64,000 nucleotides of DNA from Herbiconiux daphne (GTDB lineage Bacteria > Actinomycetota > Actinomycetes > Actinomycetales > Microbacteriaceae). Under the pieces are notes generated by a model. It ran no database searches, was not told the origin of the DNA, and saw only the letters and a program-made list of their open reading frames with translations. The stretch lies in the NCBI RefSeq assembly GCF_024979295.1, contig NZ_JANLCJ010000001.1, forward strand, positions 310,001-374,000, given 5' to 3'. Below, piece after piece: positions 33,318 to 41,166 of this stretch. Within the stretch, counting starts at the first letter, position 1. Every line of letters starts with the position of its first letter. The position numbers and the translations under genes are program-made.

Positions 33318-33552
33318 GACCGGTCCGGGCAGCACAATGATCGGTCGCTGCGCGGATGGCTTCGTCGAGGGAGGTGAAGTCTTCGGTGGCCAGGCTCGGA
33401 CACAGCCAGACGGTGTGGAAGCGGCCCTTCTCGTCTGCTTCCACAAATCCCAGTAGCCCGCTTGGGTCGGAGATGCGTCGTGATCGGTCGCGGAGCCGCC
33501 AGCCGGCTGACGGCACGGCAACGACCTCGACTCGGCCTGGATGGGTTTTCAT
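33310..33552 (-). CDS. Hypothetical 80-residue protein
   Basis: Starts with KTHPGRVEVVAVPSAGWRLR, continues LGFVEADEKGRFHTVWLCPS and ends in a helix SLDEAIRAATDHCAARTG. The middle strand pattern resembles short DUF-type beta proteins of actinobacteria. ATG at 33552 follows AAGGACCGCTC. It lies 15 bases downstream of a DUF7882-like gene and is probably in its operon. Confidence 0.6.
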   Translation of the reverse strand: MKTHPGRVEVVAVPSAGWRLRDRSRRISDPSGLLGFVEADEKGRFHTVWLCPSLATEDFTSLDEAIRAATDHCAARTGHG

Positions 33553-33567
33553 GAGCGGTCCTTCCGG

Positions 33568-33888
33568 CTACGCGGACACGCGTTGCAGTTGGAGAGGCTC
33601 TTCCATGATGTAGAGCCCGGTTCCGGCGACGCATGACTCGTGCATCTGCTGCAGCCAGCACCGGTTGATGCTCGGGGCGCGACCGCCGAAGAACTGGAAC
33701 CGGAGATCGGTGTTCGGGTTGATCCAGAAGGTTTCACGGCCGCTTCCCTGATCGGCCGGATGCTTGCACGAAAACGCGATCCCGTGCCCTTTCCGAAGCT
33801 CCGTGAGGATCACGATCTTCAGATGCGCCAGCGCACGATCATCAACTTGGATGGACCAGCCGCTGGTGCCGATATGCAGATACCCCAT
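33568..33888 (-). CDS. DUF7882-like small protein
   Basis: A 106-residue member of the same family as 1-174, 32709-33038 and 51599-51946: GYLHIGTSGWSIQVDDRALA, HLKIVILTELRKGHGIAFSC, GSGRETFWINPNTDLRFQFF, RAPSINRCWLQQMHE. Closest in sequence to the partial gene at the left edge. Unknown function; first gene of a three-gene unit 33888 to 33138. Confidence 0.8.
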   Translation of the reverse strand: MGYLHIGTSGWSIQVDDRALAHLKIVILTELRKGHGIAFSCKHPADQGSGRETFWINPNTDLRFQFFGGRAPSINRCWLQQMHESCVAGTGLYIMEEPLQLQRVSA

Positions 33889-34050
33889 GTGTCAACCGCC
33901 ATGTTGTCGTAAGAGACCACAAGCCGGGACCAGGACCTGAAACCCCCTGCCAACCCGTCGAAGTCGGCAGTAGTGCTACTGCTGAAGGTACGCGTCGCGG
34001 GCCGCTGTGTCACGAAAAATCGGGGCTTGACATTCGCAGGTTCGCTTGAG

Positions 34051-34275
34051 CTATCCGTGCAGGGTGCCGGAATCATCCACCGTCGTGGGCACGGGCGTGG
34101 GAAAGATCGACTGAGTGGGGGTCGGTGACAGTGTCGGGGCGGGGCTGTCTCGGTACGGCCCGGTCTGAGCGCCCGGATTGCACGCGGTGAGTCCGGCGGC
34201 CAGTCCCGCGGCCAGCGCGATGCTGGCGACGACGAGCTCGGCCCGGCGAAGCGTCTTCTTTGCGGCGGTGTCCAT
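34051..34275 (-). CDS. Small predicted lipoprotein
   Basis: A 74-residue protein: basic start (TAAKKTLRRAELVVASIALA), hydrophobic helix, lipobox GLTAC near residue 31, then a P/T/S-rich tail (APTLSPTPTQSIFPTPVPTT). The mature part is mostly disordered. An in-frame GTG at 34293 is an alternative start. No family is recognised. Confidence 0.6.
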   Translation of the reverse strand: MDTAAKKTLRRAELVVASIALAAGLAAGLTACNPGAQTGPYRDSPAPTLSPTPTQSIFPTPVPTTVDDSGTLHG

Positions 34276-34444
34276 GGGCCCATTGGAGTCCACTCCCTTC
34301 CACGCGCGCGGGGGTGGACAAGGACGCGCTCAAGCCGTAGGCGTGTCGACGCCGGCTGTCCAGCCCCTCGCCGCCTTCTCTTCGTGTGGATATGGTCACG
34401 GACGTGACGAGCGAGACAGCGCGACGGCAGCGAAGGAGCAGCCC

Positions 34445-34906
34445 ATGACGAAGAAGATGATTGTCGGAATCGGTGTCACCGGACTGGCGGTGGCAGCGGG
34501 TGCCGCGGGGCTTCGTCGTCGGCGACACTCCTCGGACCGCGATGGCGAAGCGGCGACACGCTGGAACGTGGTCACGATCCAACGGCCCCCGGCTGACGTC
34601 GTGCATGACCAGCACCTGCCCGAACCGTTGGCTGCACTGAACGGTCTGATCGACGTGCGATGGAGCATCGCGCCGGGCGGTCGAGGAACCGAGCTGCGCG
34701 CCCGACCCCACACCGACGGTCGTGATGAAGACGATGACGAGTTGCGTGGTGCTGTCCGGGTTGCGCTGCGCGAATCGAAGCAATTGCTCGAGGTGGGCCA
34801 CGTGCTCACCAACCATCCCCAGCCCGAGGGGAGACGCCCGCACACCCCGGCCGGTGCGATCGTCGACGCCCTTGTGCGTCGTTCTCCGGAAGAGGGTGTG
34901 TTGTGA
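34445..34906 (+). CDS. Small membrane-anchored partner of the alcohol dehydrogenase, copy 2
   Basis: A 153-residue protein with an N-terminal helix (KMIVGIGVTGLAVAAGAAGL), a soluble part (RWNVVTIQRPPADVVHDQHL) and the conserved end ALRESKQLLEVGHVLTNHPQ plus RRSPEEGVL. Paralogue of 9611-10069. Its TGA overlaps the GTG of the dehydrogenase by 4 bases, as in copy 1. The conserved coupling points to a physical or functional link with the enzyme. Confidence 0.8.
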   Translation: MTKKMIVGIGVTGLAVAAGAAGLRRRRHSSDRDGEAATRWNVVTIQRPPADVVHDQHLPEPLAALNGLIDVRWSIAPGGRGTELRARPHTDGRDEDDDELRGAVRVALRESKQLLEVGHVLTNHPQPEGRRPHTPAGAIVDALVRRSPEEGVL

Positions 34907-36072
34907 AGGCGCTGTGCTGGACAGGCATCAACAAGCTCAAGATCGAGAACGTCGACGAGCCCACCATCCTCGATCCCGGCGACGCAATCGTGAAGGTCAC
35001 CCTCTCCGCGTCGTGCGGTTCCGACCTGCACCTGCTGGGCGGGTACGTGCCCGGCATGCGGGCCGGCGACATCCTGGGTCACGAATTCATGGGCGAGATC
35101 GTCGCCACCGGTTCCGGTGTGCAGCACCGCCGGGTGGGCGATCGGGTGGTGGTGTGCTCGTTCATGAGCTGCGGCCAGTGCTGGTATTGCCGAAATGAGC
35201 TGACCTCGCTGTGTGACAACACCAACCCGCACCCCGGGCTGGGGGAGGGGCTGTTCGGTGCGTCGACCGGCGGATGCTTCGGCTACAGCCAGATCACCGG
35301 CGGGTTCGCCGGCAGCCACGCCACCTACGTGCGGGTGCCCCACATCGACACCGGCGCGTTCCTCATTCCCGATGGAGTCTCCGACGAGCAGGCGGTGTTC
35401 GCTTCCGACGCTGTGCCCACCGGGTGGATGGGCGCCGATCTCGGCGGGGTGAAACCGGGCGACGTCGTCGCGGTGTGGGGAGCGGGCGGAGTGGGTCAGA
35501 TGGCGGCGCGCGCTGCGATGCTGCTCGGCGCCGAGAAGGTCATCGTCATCGACCGGCTGCCCGAACGCCTCGAACAGGTTCGCACCGTGATCGGGGCGGA
35601 GACCCTCGACTACTCCTCCACCGAGGTGATGGCCGAGCTGCGGGAGCGCACCGGCGGCCGCGGCCCGGATGTCGCGATCGAGGCCGTGGGGATGGAAGCG
35701 CACAGTCAACGACCCGACTACCTTTACGACAAGGTCAAGACCATGCTGAAACTCGAGACCGACCGGCCCACCGCGGTGCGTGAGGCGATCATGGCCGCAC
35801 GCAAAGGCGGCAGCGTGTTCGTGCTGGGCGTGTTCGGCGGGCTCGTCGACAAGTTCCCTCTCGGCGCCGTCATGAACAAGGGCCTCACCCTTCGTTCCGG
35901 GCAGCAGCACGGCCACCGGTACATCCCGATGCTCCTCGAGCGCATCGCGGCGGGCGAGATCAGCACGGGCCACCTCGCGACCCACGTGATGCCCCTCGAG
36001 GAGGCGCCTCGCGGGTACGAGATGTTCAAGACCAAGCAAGACGGATGCGTGCGGGCGGTGTTCCGGCCATGA
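34903..36072 (+). CDS. Zinc-dependent alcohol/aldehyde dehydrogenase, copy 2
   Basis: A 389-residue MDR enzyme nearly identical to 8445-9614 (about 23 differences by eye). Catalytic zinc ligands in ASCGSDLH and GHEFMGE; structural zinc cysteines in CGQCWYC and LTSLCDN; cofactor loop VWGAGGVGQMAARAA. GTG at 34903 is coupled to the partner gene, and its stop overlaps the decarboxylase start by 4 bases (ATGA). It therefore sits in a three-gene coupled unit that copy 1 lacks. Confidence 0.93.
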   Translation: MKALCWTGINKLKIENVDEPTILDPGDAIVKVTLSASCGSDLHLLGGYVPGMRAGDILGHEFMGEIVATGSGVQHRRVGDRVVVCSFMSCGQCWYCRNELTSLCDNTNPHPGLGEGLFGASTGGCFGYSQITGGFAGSHATYVRVPHIDTGAFLIPDGVSDEQAVFASDAVPTGWMGADLGGVKPGDVVAVWGAGGVGQMAARAAMLLGAEKVIVIDRLPERLEQVRTVIGAETLDYSSTEVMAELRERTGGRGPDVAIEAVGMEAHSQRPDYLYDKVKTMLKLETDRPTAVREAIMAARKGGSVFVLGVFGGLVDKFPLGAVMNKGLTLRSGQQHGHRYIPMLLERIAAGEISTGHLATHVMPLEEAPRGYEMFKTKQDGCVRAVFRP

Positions 36073-37568
36073 GCGCGCCCCTGGACCAGTCCCGCGCACC
36101 CATCCTCGAGGGCCTCGCCGACTACCACCGACGATCCCGCTACGGGTTTACACCGCCGGGCCATCGGCAGGGCCGCGGCGCCGATCCGAGAACGATCGAG
36201 GTGCTCGGGGCCGACGTCTTCCGCGGAGACGTGCTTGCCTCCGCGGGCCTGGATGACCGGCTCTCCCGCAACGGCTACCTCGAGGATGCGCAGAAGCTCA
36301 TGGCCGAGGCGGTCGGCGCCGACCACGCCTTCTACTCCACCTGCGGCAGCTCACTCTCCGTGAAGGCCGCCATCCTCTCGGTCACCCGCGGTGAGGGTGA
36401 GATCCTGATCAGCCGCGACGCCCACAAATCCGTCACCGCCGGGCTCGTGTTGTCGGGGCTGCAGCCGCGATGGATTCGGCCGTCGTGGGACGCCCGGCTG
36501 CATCTCGCGCATCCGCCGTCGCCCGAATCCGTCGAGGCCATGTGGCAGCGGCATCCGGATGCGTCGGCGGCCCTGATCACGAGCCCTACACCCTACGGAA
36601 CCTGTGCCGATATCGCCGCGATTGCCGAGATCTGCCATAGGCGCGGCAAACCCCTCATCATCGACGAAGCGTGGGGCGCGCACCTGCCCTTCCACGACGA
36701 CCTCCCGACCTGGGCGATGGATGCCGGGGCGGACATCTGCGTCGTGAGTGTGCACAAGATGGGTATGGGCCTCGAGCAGGGCTCCATCTATCACCTCCAA
36801 GGCGACCTCGTCGACCCGGTGCGGTTGAAGCAGTGCGCCGACGTTCTCGCGACCACGAGCGCCAACGTGCTCATCTACGCCGCCATGGACGGCTGGCGCC
36901 GACAGATGGTCGAACACGGCCACGACCTGATCAGCCGCACCCTGCAGCTGGTGCACGAGGTGCGCGAGCAGATCGACGAGATGCCCGGATTGCATGTGCT
37001 CGGCGACGAGCTCCTCGGCGCGGAAGCGTCGCACGAACTCGACCCCCTGCACGTGCTCATCGATGTGAGCGGCCTGGGTATCAGCGGCTACCAGGCCGCC
37101 GACTGGCTGCGAACGGAAGCGTCCATCGACATGGGTCTCAGCGACGCCACCCGCATCGAAGCCACTCTCTCACTCGCCGACGACGAGACATCGCTGAGCC
37201 TGCTCACCGACTCGCTCACCGCCCTCAGCGCCGCCGCACCCGCTTTTCCTGAAACACCCCCAGTGCGCCGGCCGAACCCCGAACAGCTGGAGCTGCCGAC
37301 GGTTTTGCTGCCGCGGGACGCGTTCTTCGGGCCTGTCGAAGTGGTGCCGGCCATCGATGCTGCGGGCAGGATCGCGGCCGAACAGATCACGCCCTACCCG
37401 CCCGGTATCCCGGTGGTGTTACCGGGGGAGCGGATCAACGCTGCCGTGGTCGACTACCTGACATCCGGGGTCGCAGCGGGAATGGTCATCCCGGACGCGG
37501 CCGACCCCGACATCACGACGATCCGCGTCGTTCGCGACGAGCTCAGCACTCGACCCGGAGAAGACTGA
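36069..37568 (+). CDS. PLP-dependent Orn/Lys/Arg decarboxylase family protein
   Basis: A 499-residue fold-type I PLP enzyme. Landmarks: HRQGRGADPRTIEVLGADVF, STCGSSLSVKAAILSVTRGE, IIDEAWGAHLPFH (Asp/Ala cofactor region) and the Schiff-base lysine in VVSVHKMGMGLEQGS. A C-terminal domain (AAEQITPYPPGIPVVLPGER) is typical of the short bacterial arginine/lysine decarboxylases. It probably makes a polyamine or its precursor; the exact amino acid cannot be told. Start ATG overlaps the dehydrogenase stop. Confidence 0.9.
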   Translation: MSAPLDQSRAPILEGLADYHRRSRYGFTPPGHRQGRGADPRTIEVLGADVFRGDVLASAGLDDRLSRNGYLEDAQKLMAEAVGADHAFYSTCGSSLSVKAAILSVTRGEGEILISRDAHKSVTAGLVLSGLQPRWIRPSWDARLHLAHPPSPESVEAMWQRHPDASAALITSPTPYGTCADIAAIAEICHRRGKPLIIDEAWGAHLPFHDDLPTWAMDAGADICVVSVHKMGMGLEQGSIYHLQGDLVDPVRLKQCADVLATTSANVLIYAAMDGWRRQMVEHGHDLISRTLQLVHEVREQIDEMPGLHVLGDELLGAEASHELDPLHVLIDVSGLGISGYQAADWLRTEASIDMGLSDATRIEATLSLADDETSLSLLTDSLTALSAAAPAFPETPPVRRPNPEQLELPTVLLPRDAFFGPVEVVPAIDAAGRIAAEQITPYPPGIPVVLPGERINAAVVDYLTSGVAAGMVIPDAADPDITTIRVVRDELSTRPGED

Positions 37569-37598
37569 TAGGGCCGCGCCCTGCGGATGGAGCGACGG

Positions 37599-37838
37599 TC
37601 AGAAACCGCGCCGAGCACGACGCACAACGTCGCTTCGATCACCGAGGGTGTTGTCACCGACGCGATCTTCGGGCTTCCCCGGCGTAGCGTCGGCCGCTCT
37701 CTCGTCGCCAGTACCGCTCGCGGTGGGAGCGTCGCTCCGCGCTCCACGCTGCCGGCCCCGCCGCATCGAGAACACCACGATGGCGAGAATCACGGCAGCT
37801 ATGGCCGCGATGATGATCCAGGTTCCCAGGTCGTACAT
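37599..37838 (-). CDS. Small single-helix membrane protein
   Basis: A 79-residue protein: YDLGTWIIIAAIAAVILAIV as one N-terminal helix, then a basic stretch (RRGRQRGARSD) and a charged tail. ATG at 37838 follows AGGAGGAAGCA. Unrecognised; a membrane anchor with a cytoplasmic tail is predicted. Confidence 0.7.
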   Translation of the reverse strand: MYDLGTWIIIAAIAAVILAIVVFSMRRGRQRGARSDAPTASGTGDERAADATPGKPEDRVGDNTLGDRSDVVRRARRGF

Positions 37839-37969
37839 TGCTTCCTCCTGACGAGCATCGGGAATGACATACACGTGTAGTTTACCGCGAGCCCTCAACG
37901 GCTCCCAGGAAAAGACTGCGCTACAGCGCTGCACTCGGCTTCCGGCTTCCGGCTTCCGGCTGCGGCGAG

Positions 37970-38251
37970 TTAGAGGAGAGGGTAGTCGTTCTCGAAATCG
38001 GAATACGGCTCGAACGGGTGATCGAGATCCCCGTCATCGCGGGTCTCTTCAGGCACCTCGGCGATCTCGAAGGTGATCGGCACTCCCGGGGATACGAGGA
38101 TCGCGAGTTCTCGATTGCCGTAGAGAGTGACTCTCACGATATCTCCGCCCACGCGAACCGCCTCAAGCGCTGCGGCCTCGATGACATCGATGTTCTGATC
38201 CTGTGCGAGGGGATGGGGGGTGTCGCTCACGGTGATCGTTATGCGCTGCAT
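37970..38251 (-). CDS. Small protein of a three-member paralogous family, copy 3
   Basis: A 93-residue protein: ITITVSDTPHPLAQDQNIDV, ALEAVRVGGDIVRVTLYGNR, core LAILVSPGVPITFEIAEVPE and the tail FEPYSDFENDYPLL. The core and acidic tail match those at 7339 and 32239. Acidic, soluble, unknown. No good ribosome site variant competes with the ATG at 38251. Confidence 0.7.
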   Translation of the reverse strand: MQRITITVSDTPHPLAQDQNIDVIEAAALEAVRVGGDIVRVTLYGNRELAILVSPGVPITFEIAEVPEETRDDGDLDHPFEPYSDFENDYPLL

Positions 38252-38367
38252 GCGTCCTCCGCTTTCAGGTAAGCACGATGACGCGCACCTGGTAACCCCT
38301 CATCCCTCACTTCCAGCCAACACCGATATGAGAGCGGTGCCGTGCAGAGCACTGTGCACGGGGGCTG

Positions 38368-39465
38368 TCACAGTGCTAGACGCCCGGCGGCGAGCGGGCA
38401 CGCGAAGGGGTCGCGGTCGCCGAGGCCGACCCGGTTGAGGTAGCGCACGACGATGCCGTAGGACTGGAACAGACCGGTTTCCAGATAGGGCACGTCCAGT
38501 TCCGCGCAGTACGCCGCGACGATCGGGGCGGCGTGGCGCAGGTGCGGTCGAGGCATGGACGGAAAGAGATGGTGCTCGATCTGGTAGTTCAAACCTCCCA
38601 TCGCCACATCGATGGTGCGGTTGCCGCGGATGTTCCGGCTCATCATCACCTGACGGCGGAGGAAATCAATCTTCAGTTCCTTCGGGACAACTGGCATGCC
38701 CTTGTGGTTCGGGGCGAAGCTCGCACCCATGTAGACACCGAAAAGGGCGAGCTGTACGCCCAGGAAAGCGGCGGCGACGCCCGGTGACAGCACGAGGAAT
38801 GCCAGTGCTGCGAACCCGCCGATTCGAATGGTGAGGAATGCGATCTCGATCCCACGTCTCTTGAGTGGCTCTCGGCCGAACACACGCTGCAACCCGGAGA
38901 GGTGAAGCGAGAGCCCCTCCAGCACGAGGATCGGGAAGAAGAACACCCCTTGATGAGCAATCAGCCACGATGCCGCGCGGCCGCGGCGTCGGGCCAGCCG
39001 TTCCGGTGTGAAGGTGATCACGGGAACCTCGATGTCCGGGTCCGAGTCGATCTTGTTCGGATTGGCGTGGTGCCGGGTGTGCTTGTGCTGCCACCACCCA
39101 TAACTGAGACCCACGAAGAGGTTGCCCAGGATGAGGGTGGTCCAGTCGTTCCATTTGCCCGAGACGAAGATCTGCCGATGCGCGGCGTCGTGGCCGAGGA
39201 AAGCGATCTGCGTGAACAGCACCGCGAAGACGGCCGCCGTGATCATCTGCCACCAGGTGTCCCCGATGCAGACGAATGCGATGATGCAGGCGGCGAGGGT
39301 GACGGGAACGGCCGCGAGTTTGGTCCAGTAGTAGCCATAGCGGCGCCGCATAAGACCCGAGTCGTGGATGGTCTTCGCGAGAGCGGTGAAGTCGCTGGCT
39401 TGCCGGGACCCGACTGCCCGGGCACGGGTGCGGGTGACGTTGACGTTGGTTGGGATGGCGGCCAC
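38368..39465 (-). CDS. Membrane fatty acid (acyl-CoA/acyl-lipid) desaturase
   Basis: A 365-residue di-iron membrane desaturase. Three histidine boxes: GHDAAHRQIF, WWQHKHTRHHANPN and NYQIEHHLFPSMPRPHL. Four or five membrane helices. It introduces double bonds into membrane acyl chains and would raise fluidity in the cold. The GTG at 39465 (VAAIPTNV) is chosen because GGAGG lies 8 bases upstream; an in-frame ATG at 39510 is less well placed. Confidence 0.93.
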   Translation of the reverse strand: MAAIPTNVNVTRTRARAVGSRQASDFTALAKTIHDSGLMRRRYGYYWTKLAAVPVTLAACIIAFVCIGDTWWQMITAAVFAVLFTQIAFLGHDAAHRQIFVSGKWNDWTTLILGNLFVGLSYGWWQHKHTRHHANPNKIDSDPDIEVPVITFTPERLARRRGRAASWLIAHQGVFFFPILVLEGLSLHLSGLQRVFGREPLKRRGIEIAFLTIRIGGFAALAFLVLSPGVAAAFLGVQLALFGVYMGASFAPNHKGMPVVPKELKIDFLRRQVMMSRNIRGNRTIDVAMGGLNYQIEHHLFPSMPRPHLRHAAPIVAAYCAELDVPYLETGLFQSYGIVVRYLNRVGLGDRDPFACPLAAGRLAL

Positions 39466-39774
39466 GATGGGCCTCCTCGCACTAGGACTGAGCGTGTCAG
39501 TCGTGCGCAAGAGGTCCGGGTGCGCTGGGATGAACGGTACGACCGGCCGGGATCACCGACAACCGGGTTGACGGCACACGAACCGTACCTGACTATGCAC
39601 CGCTGCACATCTGTTGGCACGACTCGACGCTCATCGCAACCCCTCACGGTCGCCGATCCGGTGACGTATCTTCAAACACGAAGCCCTTTGTCGTTGCGCC
39701 CCGGACCTGGCGTGTTGCGCTCGACCGCTTCAGAGGCGGAAAAATCTCCGCCCACCATCCAAGGAGACACTTCC

Positions 39775-40062
39775 ATGTCGAACTCTGCCCAAGGCGCTGC
39801 CACTCACAATCCCAGCAACAGCGTTGCTCGACGCGTTCTCACCGAGACGAAGTCGGCGTTCAAAACGACCGAGTTCTACATCTGGCTCATCGTCTCGGCA
39901 GCGATCCTGATAGCCGCCGCGGTCACCGATAACGGCGACGACGGCCAGGGCTTCGGTGCCGCCCAGGCCTGGCAGTACGTCGCGGTCGTCACCGCCGCGT
40001 ACATCATCAGCCGTGGCATCGCGAAGGCCGGCACCCACGCTCGCGACAGCAACAACGACTAG
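39775..40062 (+). CDS. Small two-helix membrane protein
   Basis: A 95-residue protein with a polar N-terminus (NSVARRVLTETKSAFKTTEF), helix YIWLIVSAAILIAAAVTDNG, and a second helix AWQYVAVVTAAYIISRGIAK. ATG follows AAGGAG. This resembles small actinobacterial membrane proteins often next to stress genes; no function is assigned. A strong terminator follows. Confidence 0.8.
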   Translation: MSNSAQGAATHNPSNSVARRVLTETKSAFKTTEFYIWLIVSAAILIAAAVTDNGDDGQGFGAAQAWQYVAVVTAAYIISRGIAKAGTHARDSNND

Positions 40063-40084
40063 CCCGCACCGGGCAATCGTTGAG

Positions 40085-40115
40085 AGGCCGTCCAACCCTC
40101 GGGTTGGACGGCCTT
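40085..40115. terminator. Intrinsic terminator
   Basis: AGGCCGTCCAACCC and GGTTGGACGGCCT pair around a short TCG loop and are followed by TT. It is 23 bases past the stop of the two-helix membrane protein. Confidence 0.85.
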
Positions 40116-40544
40116 TGCTGTTCCAGCAGTTGGGAAACATGGACCTTTGGCGTTGTCGCGTGTAACTTGACGGTCATCGCTTGCTCGCCCCAGACCCCGG
40201 TGTTTTCGCGATCTAAGAAACGGGGCAGTGGTGGGCGTTGGCACCATAGAGCCAGCTTGCCACTGCCCTCGTAAGGGCAATGCAGTGGTCGAGGTCTGCG
40301 AAAGAGGGAGCCTGCGACCGCACCGAGCGGTGAAGCGGGTCGTCGGACTTGTCCAACTGGGCCCGCCGGCGCGGGCATGGGCGGAACGATTGGACGAATC
40401 CGCTACGTGCTCCGAATACGGATCGATCCTCCGAATGCGGTCCGGCGGAAGGCGGAATTCAACGCTCGGCTGGAGGCCAGAGCAAAGGGGGAGGCGCCCG
40501 CCTACGGCTGAGGTCAACACCTCAAGCATCGCTGGGAATGACGT
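40116..40544. other. Gene-free stretch of ~430 bases
   Basis: No gene with start, ribosome site and family similarity is visible on either strand. The region contains a local inverted pair (CCACTGCCC / GGGCAGTGG around 40226-40270), which may be a hairpin. It separates the terminator above from the convergent end of the next gene and could be eroded mobile DNA, but no transposase motif was found. Confidence 0.5.
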
Positions 40545-41090
40545 CTACTTGCCGGTGATCCGGTGCAGGAAGCCCGCGACGGGGCGCTGTTGCTCGCCTT
40601 GCTGGGCGGCGAGCACGAGGAGCACGCCGGTGAGGGCCGGGAGCACCCACTGCAGAACCTTCTGCTTGCGCTGGGCCGAGACGAGCTTCCTGGAGGTCTT
40701 CGAGCCGGGCTCGGTGACTCCTTCGGCCCCTTCTTCGGCGTGCTTGCCGATGGTGGCCCCGAGGATGCCGGAGTAGAGGCTCGCGGCCGCTGCGACACCG
40801 GTGACTGCGAGCTTCACGGTGGTGTTCGACTGCGCTTCCTTTTGCGCAGCGAGGCGGCCTTTGTTCCCAGCGATGAGGCCGATTCCGCCGATCCCGTGGG
40901 CGAGGATCGCGACGAACTGCACCGGGGCCCATTTGGCCCAGCCCACGGAGGAGAGCCGCAGCCGCTCGGTCGGATCGTTCGCCTTGGCGGTGGCCCCGTT
41001 CAGGCCGACGGCGCCCATGAGGGTGCCACCGAACCAAGCGGCGAGGCCGAGGTCGTGCAGCGATCGAACGACGGTGTTGCGTTCCGACAT
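40545..41090 (-). CDS. Integral membrane protein of unknown function
   Basis: A 181-residue protein opening ERNTVVRSLHDLGLAAWFGG and containing four hydrophobic helices (APVQFVAILAHGIGGIGLIA, LAVTGVAAAASLYSGILGAT, VLQWVLPALTGVLLVLAAQQ). A similar opening occurs in actinobacterial DUF-type membrane proteins next to stress genes. The ATG at 41090 begins the conserved helix. Confidence 0.75.
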   Translation of the reverse strand: MSERNTVVRSLHDLGLAAWFGGTLMGAVGLNGATAKANDPTERLRLSSVGWAKWAPVQFVAILAHGIGGIGLIAGNKGRLAAQKEAQSNTTVKLAVTGVAAAASLYSGILGATIGKHAEEGAEGVTEPGSKTSRKLVSAQRKQKVLQWVLPALTGVLLVLAAQQGEQQRPVAGFLHRITGK

Positions 41091-41166
41091 GATGAGTCCC
41101 GTCTGGTAGATGAACTCTTACCCTCGGCCCGACGCCAATCCGAGCCAGTGGCTTGACTTATGCCAC

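Noticed and set aside
40116..40544. Insertion-sequence remnant
   Set aside because: No transposase motif, terminal inverted repeats or target duplication can be seen; only a local hairpin.
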